Counted from the first letter of the stretch, positions 7,609-16,194 are shown. The stretch: 41,808 bases of DNA from an uncultured Clostridia bacterium (GCA_946563605.1 CAMNVW010000002.1:1-41808); one strand, 5' to 3'. The notes: generated by a model not told the origin, from the letters alone. Made by a program: numbers and translations.

Positions 7609-8986
7609 CTTTTACTAACTCCTTTTTCATGATTCTCAATGCCACATCAGGGTAAACGGTGCTGAGCAGCCCCATCGCTGCCAGGATATACTTCCTGTCT
7701 ACCAGCACCTCGGCATCCTTTGGTTTTAAAGAGAATGCATCTATCGGGTTAAACAATGCATGAGACGCAATCGCAGCGGTTCGTTTGGTATGGATCAGAG
7801 CACCGCCGGTAACGATTACTGTTTTCACAGCAGTCAGATCCTTGCCGGTCTGCATATAGCTGACGCCCATCGGGGAATAGAACTGTTCCAGATGTCCCGC
7901 ATGGCGTGTAACAGCCACTTCGATGGCAAGAGAAGCAAGCGCAAAGTCGATTGCTTCCAGCTCGTCGTCGTCATCCGCCGGTACAACGTCGGTATGGGTG
8001 CCGAGGTAATCAATCAGCTCTTTGCAGCGGTCTTCCGGCAAACCGGAAAGCTCAGAAACACGCATGATGTCGGTTGCATCAACGATTCCATGGATGCTGT
8101 AACGCATACCAATGTCGCCTTCTACGGTACGTTTCGCATACTCTTCACGCAGACCCTTCAGCGCGGTCATACCCATTGTCGGCAGACCGTAGGACATCGA
8201 ATAGATGTCGGTGGTCGCACCGCCAAGGTCAACGCCGACCAGATCGCCGATACCCGATTCTTCCTTTGTGCCCTTTGCCAGCAGCTTCATTGCTGTCAGC
8301 ATAGCGGACGGTGTCGGCATCAGGATGCCCTGAACAAGTTCCTGAGCGGTGCTCAGTCCCTTTGCCTTTACGATCTGTTCCAGGAAAATGCTGCGGATTT
8401 TCTGCTGGACCGGCTCCACATTTGGGATATCCAGTCTTGGCATAACGTTTTCGCAGACAAAGGTCTGTTTATCCTTGAGGATTGCTTCACATTCATCAGA
8501 GCAATTTCTGTTGCCTGCGATGATGATAGGGAAGTTTCTCTTGGAATTTGCCAGCATTTTGGCGTTAAAGACGATATTTTCCTTGTTGCCGCCATCTGTA
8601 CCGCCGGTCAGCAGACAGATATCAGGATTGATCTCGTCAATTTCCTGAAGGTCTTTCTCGGTAAGCTCATAGGAGTAGGTCTTGATAACCTTTGCTCCTG
8701 CGCCAAGGGATGCCTGTCTTGCCGCCTTTGCGGTAAGCTCCGGCACAAGTCCAATAGCGACCATCCGCAGTCCGCCGGCTGCACTGGAGCAGGCATACTG
8801 TTCCGCGAACTTGATATCTCCGATTTTTTCTTTCAGGATTGCGATGGCATTGTTAAGACCGTTTATGATATCGGTTTCGATTGTGGTATAGCTCTGCGCT
8901 GTACCCAAAATCTTTTCCTCATCAACGTCTACTGCCGTGATTTTTGTGTAAGTGCTTCCAAAATCTATCAGTAAAACAGGTTTCAT
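7595..8986 (-). CDS. glmL: GlmL/MutL reactivation ATPase
   Basis: This protein of the MutL group, an ASKHA-fold ATPase, has 463 residues. It begins VLLIDFGSTYTK (residues 4-15), the phosphate-1 motif of that fold. LLTGGTDGGN and GVDLGGATTDIYS are the later nucleotide-binding motifs. In methylaspartate clusters it lies between glmS and glmE and is thought to act as a chaperone or reactivating factor for the mutase. It is not the DNA repair MutL. It overlaps glmE by 14 bases and starts 39 bases after glmS. Confidence 0.95.
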   Translation of the reverse strand: MKPVLLIDFGSTYTKITAVDVDEEKILGTAQSYTTIETDIINGLNNAIAILKEKIGDIKFAEQYACSSAAGGLRMVAIGLVPELTAKAARQASLGAGAKVIKTYSYELTEKDLQEIDEINPDICLLTGGTDGGNKENIVFNAKMLANSKRNFPIIIAGNRNCSDECEAILKDKQTFVCENVMPRLDIPNVEPVQQKIRSIFLEQIVKAKGLSTAQELVQGILMPTPSAMLTAMKLLAKGTKEESGIGDLVGVDLGGATTDIYSMSYGLPTMGMTALKGLREEYAKRTVEGDIGMRYSIHGIVDATDIMRVSELSGLPEDRCKELIDYLGTHTDVVPADDDDELEAIDFALASLAIEVAVTRHAGHLEQFYSPMGVSYMQTGKDLTAVKTVIVTGGALIHTKRTAAIASHALFNPIDAFSLKPKDAEVLVDRKYILAAMGLLSTVYPDVALRIMKKELVKDGTH

Positions 8987-9025
8987 TGCCTATACCTTCT
9001 TTGTATTATTTGGGCAGAATAAAAC

Positions 9026-9439
9026 CTAGTTTATACCCAAATCCTTTTTCAGGCAGTCGATGGTTTCCTGTGGAGGTGTGCCAGGGCCGAAAGCTCTGTC
9101 AAATCCCATTGCTTTGTAACGTCTTACAATTTCCTCTACCGGAACTTTACCTACTACCAGGTTGCCGCCTGCATACAGGAGGATACCTTTCAGACCTGCT
9201 TCATCGCATCTTTCTCTCATGCCTGTGCAGTCGATTTCGCCCTGACCATACAGAGAAGAAACGACGATAGCGTCAGCACCTACTTCTACTGCTGCCTGAA
9301 TGAATTCTTCCTGTGGAACCAGTACACCCAGATTGGTTACATCGAAACCAGCATCTGTGAAGGCACGATTGAGAATTGCATTACCTACTGCGTGACAGTC
9401 AGCGCCGATAACGCCGATAACCAGCTTTTTCTTTTCCAT
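9026..9439 (-). CDS. glmS: Glutamate mutase sigma subunit, B12-binding
   Basis: This small subunit, with 137 residues, binds adenosylcobalamin in the base-off/His-on form. The DxHxxG signature appears as DCHAVG near residues 14-19, and its histidine is the lower cobalt ligand. The SxL segment (SSLYGQGE) and the GG motif of the Rossmann-like B12 domain follow. GAGAGGTG precedes the ATG. This GlmS is the mutase subunit and should not be confused with glucosamine-6-phosphate synthase of the same symbol. Confidence 0.97.
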   Translation of the reverse strand: MEKKKLVIGVIGADCHAVGNAILNRAFTDAGFDVTNLGVLVPQEEFIQAAVEVGADAIVVSSLYGQGEIDCTGMRERCDEAGLKGILLYAGGNLVVGKVPVEEIVRRYKAMGFDRAFGPGTPPQETIDCLKKDLGIN

Positions 9440-9484
9440 GTTGTTGCACCTCTCGTAAAAAGTTTTCCTAAAATAAATATTTCG

Positions 9485-10042
9485 TTACCGGAGCGATTCC
9501 AGATATTCTTTTCTTCCGGTTTCGTACAAGTTTTTGCCTTCGCTGTCAATGATAACGAAAGCCGGCAGATCCTCTACTTCCAGACGTCTGAGTGCTTCTG
9601 CGCCCAAATCTTCGTAAGCGATGACTTCTGCCTTTTTAATGCAGCGGGAAAGCAGTGCGCCAGCACCGCCGATTGCGCCAAAGTATACAGCACCGTGTTC
9701 TTTCATTGCTGCAACTACTTCAGGGCTTCTCTTACCTTTACCGATCATGCCTCTCTGTCCGAGAGCGATCATTGTTGGAGAATAAGCATCCATTCTGTAG
9801 CTGGTTGTAGGACCTGCAGAACCGATTACCTGGTTGCCCTTTGCCGGAGCTGGACCAACATAATAAATAATCGCATCTTTAGGATCGAACGGCAGTTCTT
9901 TGCCCTGTGCTACCAGATCGCACAGACGTTTGTGCGCTGCGTCTCTAGCGGTGTAGATGACGCCCGAAATCAATACACTGTCTCCACATTTCAGGTCTTT
10001 TACCTGCTCCAGGGTAAGTGGAGTTGTTATACGTTTTTCCAT
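9485..10042 (-). CDS. Mesaconase (class I fumarase type) beta subunit
   Basis: This is the C-terminal half of a two-subunit class I fumarate hydratase-type enzyme, 185 residues. The conserved GPTTSYRMDAYSP and GQRGMIGKGKRS blocks, and the AIGGAGALLS segment, are typical. It forms the heterodimer with the alpha subunit encoded 12 bases upstream. In this operon the inferred reaction is hydration of mesaconate to (S)-citramalate. Class I enzymes often also act on fumarate, so the name fumB would be equally likely from sequence alone. Confidence 0.9.
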   Translation of the reverse strand: MEKRITTPLTLEQVKDLKCGDSVLISGVIYTARDAAHKRLCDLVAQGKELPFDPKDAIIYYVGPAPAKGNQVIGSAGPTTSYRMDAYSPTMIALGQRGMIGKGKRSPEVVAAMKEHGAVYFGAIGGAGALLSRCIKKAEVIAYEDLGAEALRRLEVEDLPAFVIIDSEGKNLYETGRKEYLESLR

Positions 10043-10054
10043 AACCTTCTCCTC

Positions 10055-10894
10055 TTATAACTCAACAGTTTTATGACGTGTTACATGGCAGTTAATGTTG
10101 ACTGCGACCGGCAGACCTGCAATATGGGTTGCCATCTTTTCAATGTTGACTGCCAGAGCGGTGGTTTTGCCGCCGACTCCCTGAGGACCGATGCCCAGTG
10201 CGTTGATCTTTTCAAGCATTTCTTCTTCCAGCTGTGCATAGAAAGGATCTGCATTGCGGACATTGGTATTTCTCATCAGCGCTTTTTTAGCAAGCAGAGC
10301 TGCTTTGTCAAAGGTACCGCCGATGCCGACACCGACAACGATTGGCGGGCATGGGTTCGGGCCTGCATCCTCTACTGCTTTCAGGATGAATGCCTTTACG
10401 CCTTCCAAACCGTCGGATGGTTTGAGCATTTTGATCTGGCTCATGTTTTCGCTTCCGAAGCCCTTTGGAGCAACTGTCAGCTTAAAGCCGTCGCCCGGAA
10501 CAATATCGTAATAAATCATAGCAGGGGTATTGTCAGTGGTATTGACTCTGTCCAGCGGATCTTTTACAACAGATTTACGCAGGCAGCCTTCGGTGTATCC
10601 CTGTCTGACGCCTTCATGAATTGCTTCTTCCAGATTGCCGACTACATGAACATCCTGACCCATCTCGATAAAGACGCAGGCCACGCCGGTATCCTGGCAA
10701 ACCGGAACATAGCTGTCCTCGGCGATCATGTAGTTTTCTCTGATGATACCCAAAATGTTTTTTGCGAGCGCCCAAGGTTCAGCCTGTTCGCTTGCAGTGA
10801 TCTTCTCCTTGATATCTTCAGGAAGATAGGAGTTTGCTTCCATGCAAAGACGTTTTACCTGAGCGGTAATGTCCTGTGCATTAATCTCTCTCAT
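10055..10894 (-). CDS. Mesaconase (class I fumarase type) alpha subunit
   Basis: This is the N-terminal half of the class I hydratase, 279 residues, and the first gene of the operon. It carries the cysteines expected to bind the oxygen-sensitive 4Fe-4S cluster, among them the one in PVCQDTG and the one in NPCPPIVVGVGIGG. The SENMSQIKML block is also characteristic. GGGAGGG lies just before the ATG. It is placed ahead of the mutase genes together with beta, so the third step of the pathway is transcribed first. Fumarate as an additional substrate is likely from family behaviour. Confidence 0.9.
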   Translation of the reverse strand: MREINAQDITAQVKRLCMEANSYLPEDIKEKITASEQAEPWALAKNILGIIRENYMIAEDSYVPVCQDTGVACVFIEMGQDVHVVGNLEEAIHEGVRQGYTEGCLRKSVVKDPLDRVNTTDNTPAMIYYDIVPGDGFKLTVAPKGFGSENMSQIKMLKPSDGLEGVKAFILKAVEDAGPNPCPPIVVGVGIGGTFDKAALLAKKALMRNTNVRNADPFYAQLEEEMLEKINALGIGPQGVGGKTTALAVNIEKMATHIAGLPVAVNINCHVTRHKTVEL

Positions 10895-11098
10895 CTTGGT
10901 TCCCTCCCTGTGGTTTGCTTTCTTTTTGAAATCTTTTCATCCGTAACAGCAGTTTCCCTGTTAAAAGCTTCGCCGCTGTTTTGAATCTTATTTGATAAAC
11001 GTCCGGTCGCTGTCCGAAAAACATTCCGGTCAGCTTTCCAAACGTGTATATCCTGTGTTTTTGCCTGGATTTTCACGGCATAAAGTTTCTTAGCTTCT

Positions 11099-11127
11099 AA
11101 TTTAGCACCAATAGATTTTGTTTGCAA
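11099..11127 (-). promoter_or_regulatory. Candidate promoter of the glutamate operon
   Basis: On the minus strand TTGCAA and TAAATT are 17 bases apart. This would give a leader of about 200 bases before the mesaconase alpha gene. The match is moderate and other AT-rich candidates exist further upstream. Confidence 0.35.
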
Positions 11128-11484
11128 GTTTTTACAACAAAAAAATTGTTTTTCCTGTTGAGCTTTGGCTATGCACAACCGATAAAAAATTTAAACATTT
11201 CCAGTTCTTTCTCTTCAAGTGGAACAAGCTCGCCGTTTCATTCACATCGTTTTTAAGCAATATCTCTAAAAAATGCAAGATTTTTTTGTGGCAATAACGG
11301 CATTTTTCGCAAATTACACCTATTGTGATTTATTCAATAATAATATACCATAAATTTCATATTTTTGAAACACTTTTTATTGATAAAATTTCATGACATT
11401 TCCTTACATTTATCAGTAAAGTTTCCTTTTTATCTGCGGAAATGGAAAATCCTCCCTTTCCCTATGGTGCAGCCGGTCTGGCTA

Positions 11485-11493
11485 TGATATAAT
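11485..11493 (+). promoter_or_regulatory. Extended -10 promoter of the QueG-like gene
   Basis: TGATATAAT at 11485-11493 is a consensus extended -10 element. No good -35 is visible. The start codon follows 50 bases later. Confidence 0.6.
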
Positions 11494-11543
11494 AGGGGTT
11501 AATTTTAAAAAGTTGTGTGATTCTTTAGAAAGGAAGTTTTACG

Positions 11544-12308
11544 ATGTCCGACCTTCGCAAAAATATTGAGCTTTACCTGGAGGACCGCATCCTGCTGTAC
11601 TGCCAGGAGAATATGATCCCCCCGCTGTGGGAAACCCCCATTATCAAATATGCCGACGCGCATGACCCACGCTTTTCCGATTTAAAAGAAATCGTCACTC
11701 CAAAGCACCTTCTGCCGCAGGATATTCTGCCAAACGCAAAAACGGTGCTTTCCTATTTTCTGCCGTTCCAGAAGATGGTCGCGCTGAGCAATCTGGAACC
11801 TGGTGCCTGCTCCGAGCTTTGGGCAAGCGCCTACAACATCACCAACCTGATGGCGGCAAAACTCAACGACGATCTTGCCGATTTTATCTCCCTGCAAGGC
11901 TATGAAGCGGCTGTTCCGCAGAACATCGGCATGATGGGCTCCGATTCGCCTGAGCACATCCGCAGCCGGTGGTCGCAGCGCCATGTCGCTTTCCTTGCCG
12001 GTCACGGCACCTTCGGCATCAACAATATGCTCATCTCGGACTGCGGCTGCGTCGGCAGGTATTATTCCATCGTCACCACGCTGCCGTTCGGCGCCGACCC
12101 TTCTCCCGTACAGGAACGCTGTCTTTATAAACGGAACGGCAGCTGCGGACTTTGTGTAAAACACTGCGAAGCCGGTGCGCTGACCGCCGAAGGCTTCAAC
12201 CGTACCATCTGTATGGAAACCTGCGCCAAAAATGAAGCGCAGTTCGGTGCAGATGTCTGCGGCAAGTGCGTGGTCGGTCTGCCCTGTTCCTTTGCGGTGC
12301 CAAAGTAA
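11544..12308 (+). CDS. QueG-like 4Fe-4S protein
   Basis: The protein of 254 residues ends in a cysteine-rich ferredoxin-like part: CGLCVKHCEAGAL followed by CMETC and CGKCVVGLPC. Proteins of this kind are commonly labelled epoxyqueuosine reductase in Clostridia. True QueG is longer and carries a cobalamin-binding part, and I see no extra domain here. I therefore limit the call to an iron-sulfur oxidoreductase-like protein of the QueG family. AAAGGAAG precedes the ATG. It converges with yitT with only 7 bases between stops and no visible terminator. Confidence 0.7.
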   Translation: MSDLRKNIELYLEDRILLYCQENMIPPLWETPIIKYADAHDPRFSDLKEIVTPKHLLPQDILPNAKTVLSYFLPFQKMVALSNLEPGACSELWASAYNITNLMAAKLNDDLADFISLQGYEAAVPQNIGMMGSDSPEHIRSRWSQRHVAFLAGHGTFGINNMLISDCGCVGRYYSIVTTLPFGADPSPVQERCLYKRNGSCGLCVKHCEAGALTAEGFNRTICMETCAKNEAQFGADVCGKCVVGLPCSFAVPK

Positions 12309-12315
12309 GAGTCGG

Positions 12316-13194
12316 TTAATCACCGATCTGCAAATATTTGAAGCCTTCCCCATGCACCTCGTTTGATTCCAGAACCACCATAAAGGAGGCAGGGTCTGCC
12401 GCTTTGACTGCCTGCTGTACCTGATACATCTGCTTATCGCTGCAAGCGCACATGACGACCTGTTTATCTTCTTTGCTGTATCCGCCTGCCGCTTTGAGCA
12501 GGGTGGATCCACGGTGGCAGGTATCTTCGATGGTCTGGGAAATCTTCTCGCCATCGCTTGTTACAATGAGGGTCAGCTTGCCGGCGTTCGCACCGTACAT
12601 GACCTTGTCAATGACCACTGAAAAAATGAAGCTGACAATCATGCCGTAAATGATGCCGTCCATGTCCTGCATCAGCGCGCCGCCGGTCAGCACAATGATA
12701 AAATCGCTCAGGAAAATGATCTGACCCAGCGGAATATGCGGACGTACCGCCTTGACCGCCATCACCACAAAATCCGCACCGCCGGTGGAGGAGTTCTGCA
12801 TATAAATCAGCGCATAACCGATGCCCATGATGACGCCGGTGCACAGCGCCGCAAGCATCCTGTCACCGCTGTACGCAGGCAGCAATGGACCAACATAGTC
12901 GATGCAAAACGACGACACAATCATACTGCGCACCGAACGCAGGAAAAATCCTTTGCCGAGCAGCTTGTAACACAAAAATGCCAGCGGAATGTTGAGCAGC
13001 AAAATCGTCGCACCGATTTGCAGTCCGAACAGGCGGTTGATAATCAGCGCCACGCCGGAAAATCCCGTCAGCGGAAACGATGCGTTGATTGCAAAGCAGT
13101 CGATGGCAACCGCCACCAAAAAGCCGCCCAGCGTTTCTATCAAAAAGGAAACCCCCTGTTTTCCCCATTTTTCTTTTGCCGATAATTCTGACAT
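12316..13194 (-). CDS. YitT family membrane protein
   Basis: An integral membrane protein of about 292 residues with five or six hydrophobic helices in the first two thirds (the YitT/DUF161 domain) and a soluble DUF2179 domain at the C-terminus, seen in the LTLIVTSDGEKISQ and GGYSKEDKQVV segments. The function of the family is unknown; transport and ligand-controlled C-terminal domains are guesses in the field. The second ATG at 13194 is preferred over 13203 because AAAGGA is 8 bases before it but only 4 or less before the first. A strong promoter and a terminator-like hairpin lie directly upstream. Confidence 0.88.
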   Translation of the reverse strand: MSELSAKEKWGKQGVSFLIETLGGFLVAVAIDCFAINASFPLTGFSGVALIINRLFGLQIGATILLLNIPLAFLCYKLLGKGFFLRSVRSMIVSSFCIDYVGPLLPAYSGDRMLAALCTGVIMGIGYALIYMQNSSTGGADFVVMAVKAVRPHIPLGQIIFLSDFIIVLTGGALMQDMDGIIYGMIVSFIFSVVIDKVMYGANAGKLTLIVTSDGEKISQTIEDTCHRGSTLLKAAGGYSKEDKQVVMCACSDKQMYQVQQAVKAADPASFMVVLESNEVHGEGFKYLQIGD

Positions 13195-13231
13195 TTTGCT
13201 CATCCTTTCCTGTTTTTACTTTCAAAACGAA

Positions 13232-13277
13232 AAAAGAGCGTTTGCAGATCTGCCATATGATCCGCAAACGCTCTTTT
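13232..13277 (-). promoter_or_regulatory. Leader hairpin of yitT, attenuator-like
   Basis: A perfect 14-bp stem (13232-13245 with 13264-13277) is extended by three more pairs after one mismatch. On the minus strand it is followed by a run of six Ts. It begins at the predicted transcription start of yitT and ends about 37 bases before the ATG, so the RNA would carry an intrinsic-terminator shape as its very first structure. Confidence 0.65.
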
Positions 13278-13285
13278 CTGCTTTC

Positions 13286-13314
13286 AATATATCACACAAT
13301 TTTTAAAAAGTCAA
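13286..13314 (-). promoter_or_regulatory. Promoter of yitT
   Basis: On the minus strand TTGACT (13309-13314) and TATATT (13286-13291) are separated by exactly 17 bases. The predicted start is near 13279, at the foot of the leader hairpin. Confidence 0.75.
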
Positions 13315-13375
13315 ACGATGTATTTTTATTCGTTTTCACTAAAAAATATCCTTTTTTTGAATTTTACAAATACCC

Positions 13376-13404
13376 TTGTATTCCTTTCTTTCCCATGCTA
13401 TGAT
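13376..13404 (+). promoter_or_regulatory. Promoter of the lipoprotein gene
   Basis: TTGTAT (13376-13381) and TATGAT (13399-13404) are 17 bases apart, about 48 bases ahead of the start codon. Confidence 0.65.
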
Positions 13405-13451
13405 AATTTTATGGGGTTTCCAAAAGCTTTTGTGAAATGAGGTGTCCTTTT

Positions 13452-14066
13452 ATGAAGCGGATTTTTGCTCTTGTGTGTATCCTCACCGTTTGCCTGACCG
13501 CCTTTTCTTCCTGCAAGACAAACGGCAGCCAAACAGCAAACTATCTCAAACCGGTCAAACTCACCGAATCCGAGCAGCAGCTGCTGACCCTTACCCATCC
13601 GGCTGAGCCTCTCCTCTTGGACTACTGTGTAGAAGATGCTGTGTCTTTGTCGATCGACACCTTTTCCCTGCAAAACGGTCAGTGGGTCAAGGAAAACCAA
13701 GTCCTTGCTCTGGCTCAGGATGACACCGCAAAGCCGATGTCCGGCAGGCTTGCTCTAAACTATACTGCATGGGGTGACAGCTTCGGTCTGGACACGATTG
13801 CGGTGCAGGACACCACAGGAAGTGTGATTCGCTCTGGAGAGCTTTCCAAAAAAAATGCCTATGAATTTCGCGCTTCCAGCGTAAGCCGAAAGGAAACCGC
13901 TGTTGTCCTCAACGAGCCGGTCTGCCTTCTGCTTTTCTGCGCCGACAAACCTGAAACGATCAACAATGGCAAGATCCCCACCGACCCCTTCCACCATCCA
14001 GAGGTCTTTACAAGCGAATATGTGCAGATCGTTGCCATCACCTTTTCGGACAGCCCTCTTTCCTAA
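13452..14066 (+). CDS. Putative lipoprotein of unknown function
   Basis: The protein of 204 residues begins MKRIFALVCILTVCLTAFSSC, a lipoprotein signal peptide with a lipobox ending at Cys21. The rest is a predicted extracytoplasmic domain with no motif I recognise. The ATG at 13452 is used because GAGGTG lies 7 bases before it; an upstream in-frame ATG at 13437 would spoil the signal peptide. It has its own promoter and may be cotranscribed with the acetyltransferase that starts 47 bases after its stop. Confidence 0.75.
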   Translation: MKRIFALVCILTVCLTAFSSCKTNGSQTANYLKPVKLTESEQQLLTLTHPAEPLLLDYCVEDAVSLSIDTFSLQNGQWVKENQVLALAQDDTAKPMSGRLALNYTAWGDSFGLDTIAVQDTTGSVIRSGELSKKNAYEFRASSVSRKETAVVLNEPVCLLLFCADKPETINNGKIPTDPFHHPEVFTSEYVQIVAITFSDSPLS

Positions 14067-14113
14067 TAATTGTATATTTTTTCCGTCCAGCAAAGTGCTT
14101 GCAGGAGTAAACT

Positions 14114-15025
14114 GTGCCTACCACCTTTACCATGATTCAAAATAAAGTATATCAATTCGATTTCGATTACAAAAATACCGATTTTCGCCGCAGACAGCTC
14201 AATGAAATGACCCAGCAAACCTTTGATTTTTCCTTTGAAAGCTGGTATCAGGGCGGCTGTTGGGAGGATTGCTGCGTCCCTTATTCCCTGTTCGACGGCG
14301 AACGCATGGTTTCTCACGTCACCGCCAGCACCATCCCATTTTCGCTGGACGGCAGACTTTACCGCACGCTTCAATTAGGAACGGTCATGACCGACCCCGA
14401 TTACCGCAGCCACGGTTTGAGCCGCTGGCTGATTGAAAAGGTTCTTGCCGATTATCAAAACCGTGTGGATTTTGTTTTCCTGTTCGCAAACGACAGCGTG
14501 CTCGATTTTTACCCGAAGTTCGGTTTTCACAAGGTCAGCGAATATTCTGCCGAGCTGCAAAATATCGAAAGGCAGAACAACTTGACCGTCCAGCGGCTGG
14601 ATCCGCTGCTGCCGGATCATCGGGAGATTTTGTACCGCACCGCACAGCAGAATGTGCCGCAGTATCGTCTTTGTCCTCTCGAAAACCAGTCCCTTGTCAT
14701 GCTGTACTGCGGCTATTCCGACCTGAATTTCTTGTCGGACAAGCTCTACTATCTGCCACAGATGGATGCCGTGGCTGTTGCTTCTTTTGAAGGCGGTGTG
14801 ATGACCTTGCACGACGTCCTTTCTCCAAACAAGGTCGATCTCATCCAGCTTGCCGGCGCACTCATGCAGTCCGACACCAAAAAGTGTGTCCTTGGCTTTA
14901 TCCCCGAGCAAAGCGAAAATGTGATTATCACGCCATTTCACGAGCCGGACACCACCTTGTTTGTCAAAGGGACGAATCTGTTTGATAAGCATCCTCTTCG
15001 TGTGCCGATTACTGCACACACCTAA
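14114..15025 (+). CDS. GNAT family N-acetyltransferase, Eis-like
   Basis: The protein has 303 residues. The acetyl-CoA binding motif A is visible as VMTDPDYRSHGLSRWLIEKV near residues 91-110, within an N-terminal GNAT fold of about 150 residues. The C-terminal half fits the second, sterol-carrier-like part of Eis-type acetyltransferases, though weakly. The start is taken as GTG at 14114, which has AGGAG 7 bases upstream; an ATG at 14132 is an alternative. The substrate is unknown. Confidence 0.75.
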   Translation: MPTTFTMIQNKVYQFDFDYKNTDFRRRQLNEMTQQTFDFSFESWYQGGCWEDCCVPYSLFDGERMVSHVTASTIPFSLDGRLYRTLQLGTVMTDPDYRSHGLSRWLIEKVLADYQNRVDFVFLFANDSVLDFYPKFGFHKVSEYSAELQNIERQNNLTVQRLDPLLPDHREILYRTAQQNVPQYRLCPLENQSLVMLYCGYSDLNFLSDKLYYLPQMDAVAVASFEGGVMTLHDVLSPNKVDLIQLAGALMQSDTKKCVLGFIPEQSENVIITPFHEPDTTLFVKGTNLFDKHPLRVPITAHT

Positions 15026-15079
15026 TTCCCTGCATCTCGATATGAAAAACGTTTTCATCTGTAAATGGAGGTAAACATC

Positions 15080-15664
15080 GTGACTGAAAAGGACAAACAG
15101 GCAAAAGGAATTTTATATGACCCAGGCGACCCAGAGCTTTGTCTGGATCGCCGTCGCTGCAAAGACCTGTGCTTTGCTTACAACCAACTTCCACCTTCCC
15201 ACAGGGAAGATCGCCGGAAACTGCTGAAGCAGCTGCTTGGAAAAACCGGCGAGCGGCTGCACATTGAACCGACTTTCTGGTGCGATTATGGTTACAACAT
15301 TTCGGTGGGAGAAAATTTCTATATGAACCACAACTGCGTGATTCTGGACTGTGCCGCTGTCACCTTCGGCGACCATGTTTTGATTGCACCAAACTGCGGC
15401 TTCTATACTGCCGGACATCCCCTTGACCCTGAACAGCGCAATCAGGGGTTGGAGTATGCCTACCCTATCACCGTCGGTAACAACGTCTGGATCGGCGGAA
15501 GCTGCGTTATTCTGCCTGGTGTGAAAATTGGGGATAACTGCATCATCGGCGCAGGCAGCGTTGTGACCAAGGACATTCCCGCCGACTGTGTCGCCGTAGG
15601 GAATCCCTGCCGCGTGCTGCGCAAAATCACTGCGGCGGACCGCGACAAATACCGCTCCATTTGA
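15080..15664 (+). CDS. Sugar O-acetyltransferase, hexapeptide-repeat type
   Basis: This 194-residue protein resembles maltose/galactoside O-acetyltransferases (Maa/LacA). An N-terminal helical cap (DPELCLDRRRCKDLC...YNQ) is followed by a left-handed beta helix. Clear hexapeptide repeats include IGDNCIIGAGSVVTKDIP; the catalytic histidine is in TAGHPLDP. The GTG at 15080 has GGAGGT 7 bases before it, whereas an upstream ATG at 15065 overlaps that site, so GTG is preferred. Acetyl acceptor unknown; the family acetylates sugars from acetyl-CoA. Confidence 0.88.
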   Translation: MTEKDKQAKGILYDPGDPELCLDRRRCKDLCFAYNQLPPSHREDRRKLLKQLLGKTGERLHIEPTFWCDYGYNISVGENFYMNHNCVILDCAAVTFGDHVLIAPNCGFYTAGHPLDPEQRNQGLEYAYPITVGNNVWIGGSCVILPGVKIGDNCIIGAGSVVTKDIPADCVAVGNPCRVLRKITAADRDKYRSI

Positions 15665-15750
15665 TTTCCTGCAAAGGCGCGCCTCTTAAAAATTTTTAGA
15701 CAAATAAAAACAGACCATCTTAGCAGAGATTTGCAGGACGGCAAAATAGT

Positions 15751-15781
15751 AAAAGGCGTGACCATGAAGGTCACGCCTTTT
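15751..15781. terminator. Bidirectional terminator
   Basis: A perfect 13-bp stem AAAAGGCGTGACC/GGTCACGCCTTTT with a 5-base loop lies between the acetyltransferase gene (plus) and the DUF6897-like gene (minus). It can serve both. Confidence 0.75.
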
Positions 15782-15843
15782 GTGTTAAGAGGATAGCCGC
15801 AGCCTCTTGTATCGGTTCGGCAAGCTGAAAGTTTTCTGAACCC

Positions 15844-16194
15844 TTAGTCTATTATTATCGACTTCTTCTTTCCGTTTTTCTTTTTCGGATACTGTCTGAT
15901 GCGGGTGACAAAATCAAGGTTGATAACTTCCCGTTCGCCGGACGCTTTCTCAATGATCATGCCGCCGTCATCAATTTCTTTGATAACACCCTCTATACTT
16001 CCGCTGCTTGAAGTAATCGTGTAAATAATACATTCTTCACCGATAAACTGCATCGCAAGTTTTTTCATATCCGCTTTCTCCTTATCTTGTTTTCTGCGTT
16101 TTTGTATTTGCCGCACAACTGCCGCTGTTTGCTGCTCTTTTTCAATACAGCAAAAGATAATCAGAATAACGACAATCCACCAATAATTTGACAT
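15844..16194 (-). CDS. Small membrane-anchored protein, DUF6897-like
   Basis: This 116-residue protein starts with one hydrophobic helix (YWWIVVILIIFCC), then a basic helix rich in K, R and Q, then a compact beta-rich domain. The last part, IGEECIIYTI to YPKKKNGKKKS, resembles the small clostridial DUF6897 family, which usually stands alone without the membrane anchor. The ATG at 16194 is chosen for the GGGGGA site 6 bases upstream rather than the GTG at 16221. It is the second gene of a pair with the small protein at 16218-16388. Function unknown. Confidence 0.65.
   Translation of the reverse strand: MSNYWWIVVILIIFCCIEKEQQTAAVVRQIQKRRKQDKEKADMKKLAMQFIGEECIIYTITSSSGSIEGVIKEIDDGGMIIEKASGEREVINLDFVTRIRQYPKKKNGKKKSIIID

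Larger units (their letters stand above)
10895..11543. other. 649-base divergent intergenic region
   Basis: This stretch separates the operon start (minus) from the QueG-like gene (plus). On the minus strand it offers a long leader containing two copies of GACCGGA about 17 bases apart and an AACAGC/GCTGTT inverted pair. The part beyond 11150 is very AT-rich. I searched for a cobalamin riboswitch B12 box and saw none. An open frame at 10891-11178 on the minus strand has no ribosome binding site or family look and I do not call it. Confidence 0.5.

Noticed and set aside
8368..8595. Short frames inside glmL
   Set aside because: They lie inside the well-supported GlmL frame and have no start signals.
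7595..8986. DNA mismatch repair MutL
   Set aside because: The name MutL is used for this family, but the ASKHA-type motifs and the position between glmS and glmE show it to be the mutase-linked GlmL.
10891..11178. 95-codon minus-strand frame upstream of mesaconase alpha
   Set aside because: No Shine-Dalgarno, low-complexity basic sequence, overlaps the start of mesaconase alpha and lies in its probable leader.
10895..11543. Cobalamin riboswitch in front of the B12-dependent operon
   Set aside because: I looked for the conserved B12 box (GCCACTG and its complement) on both strands and did not find it.
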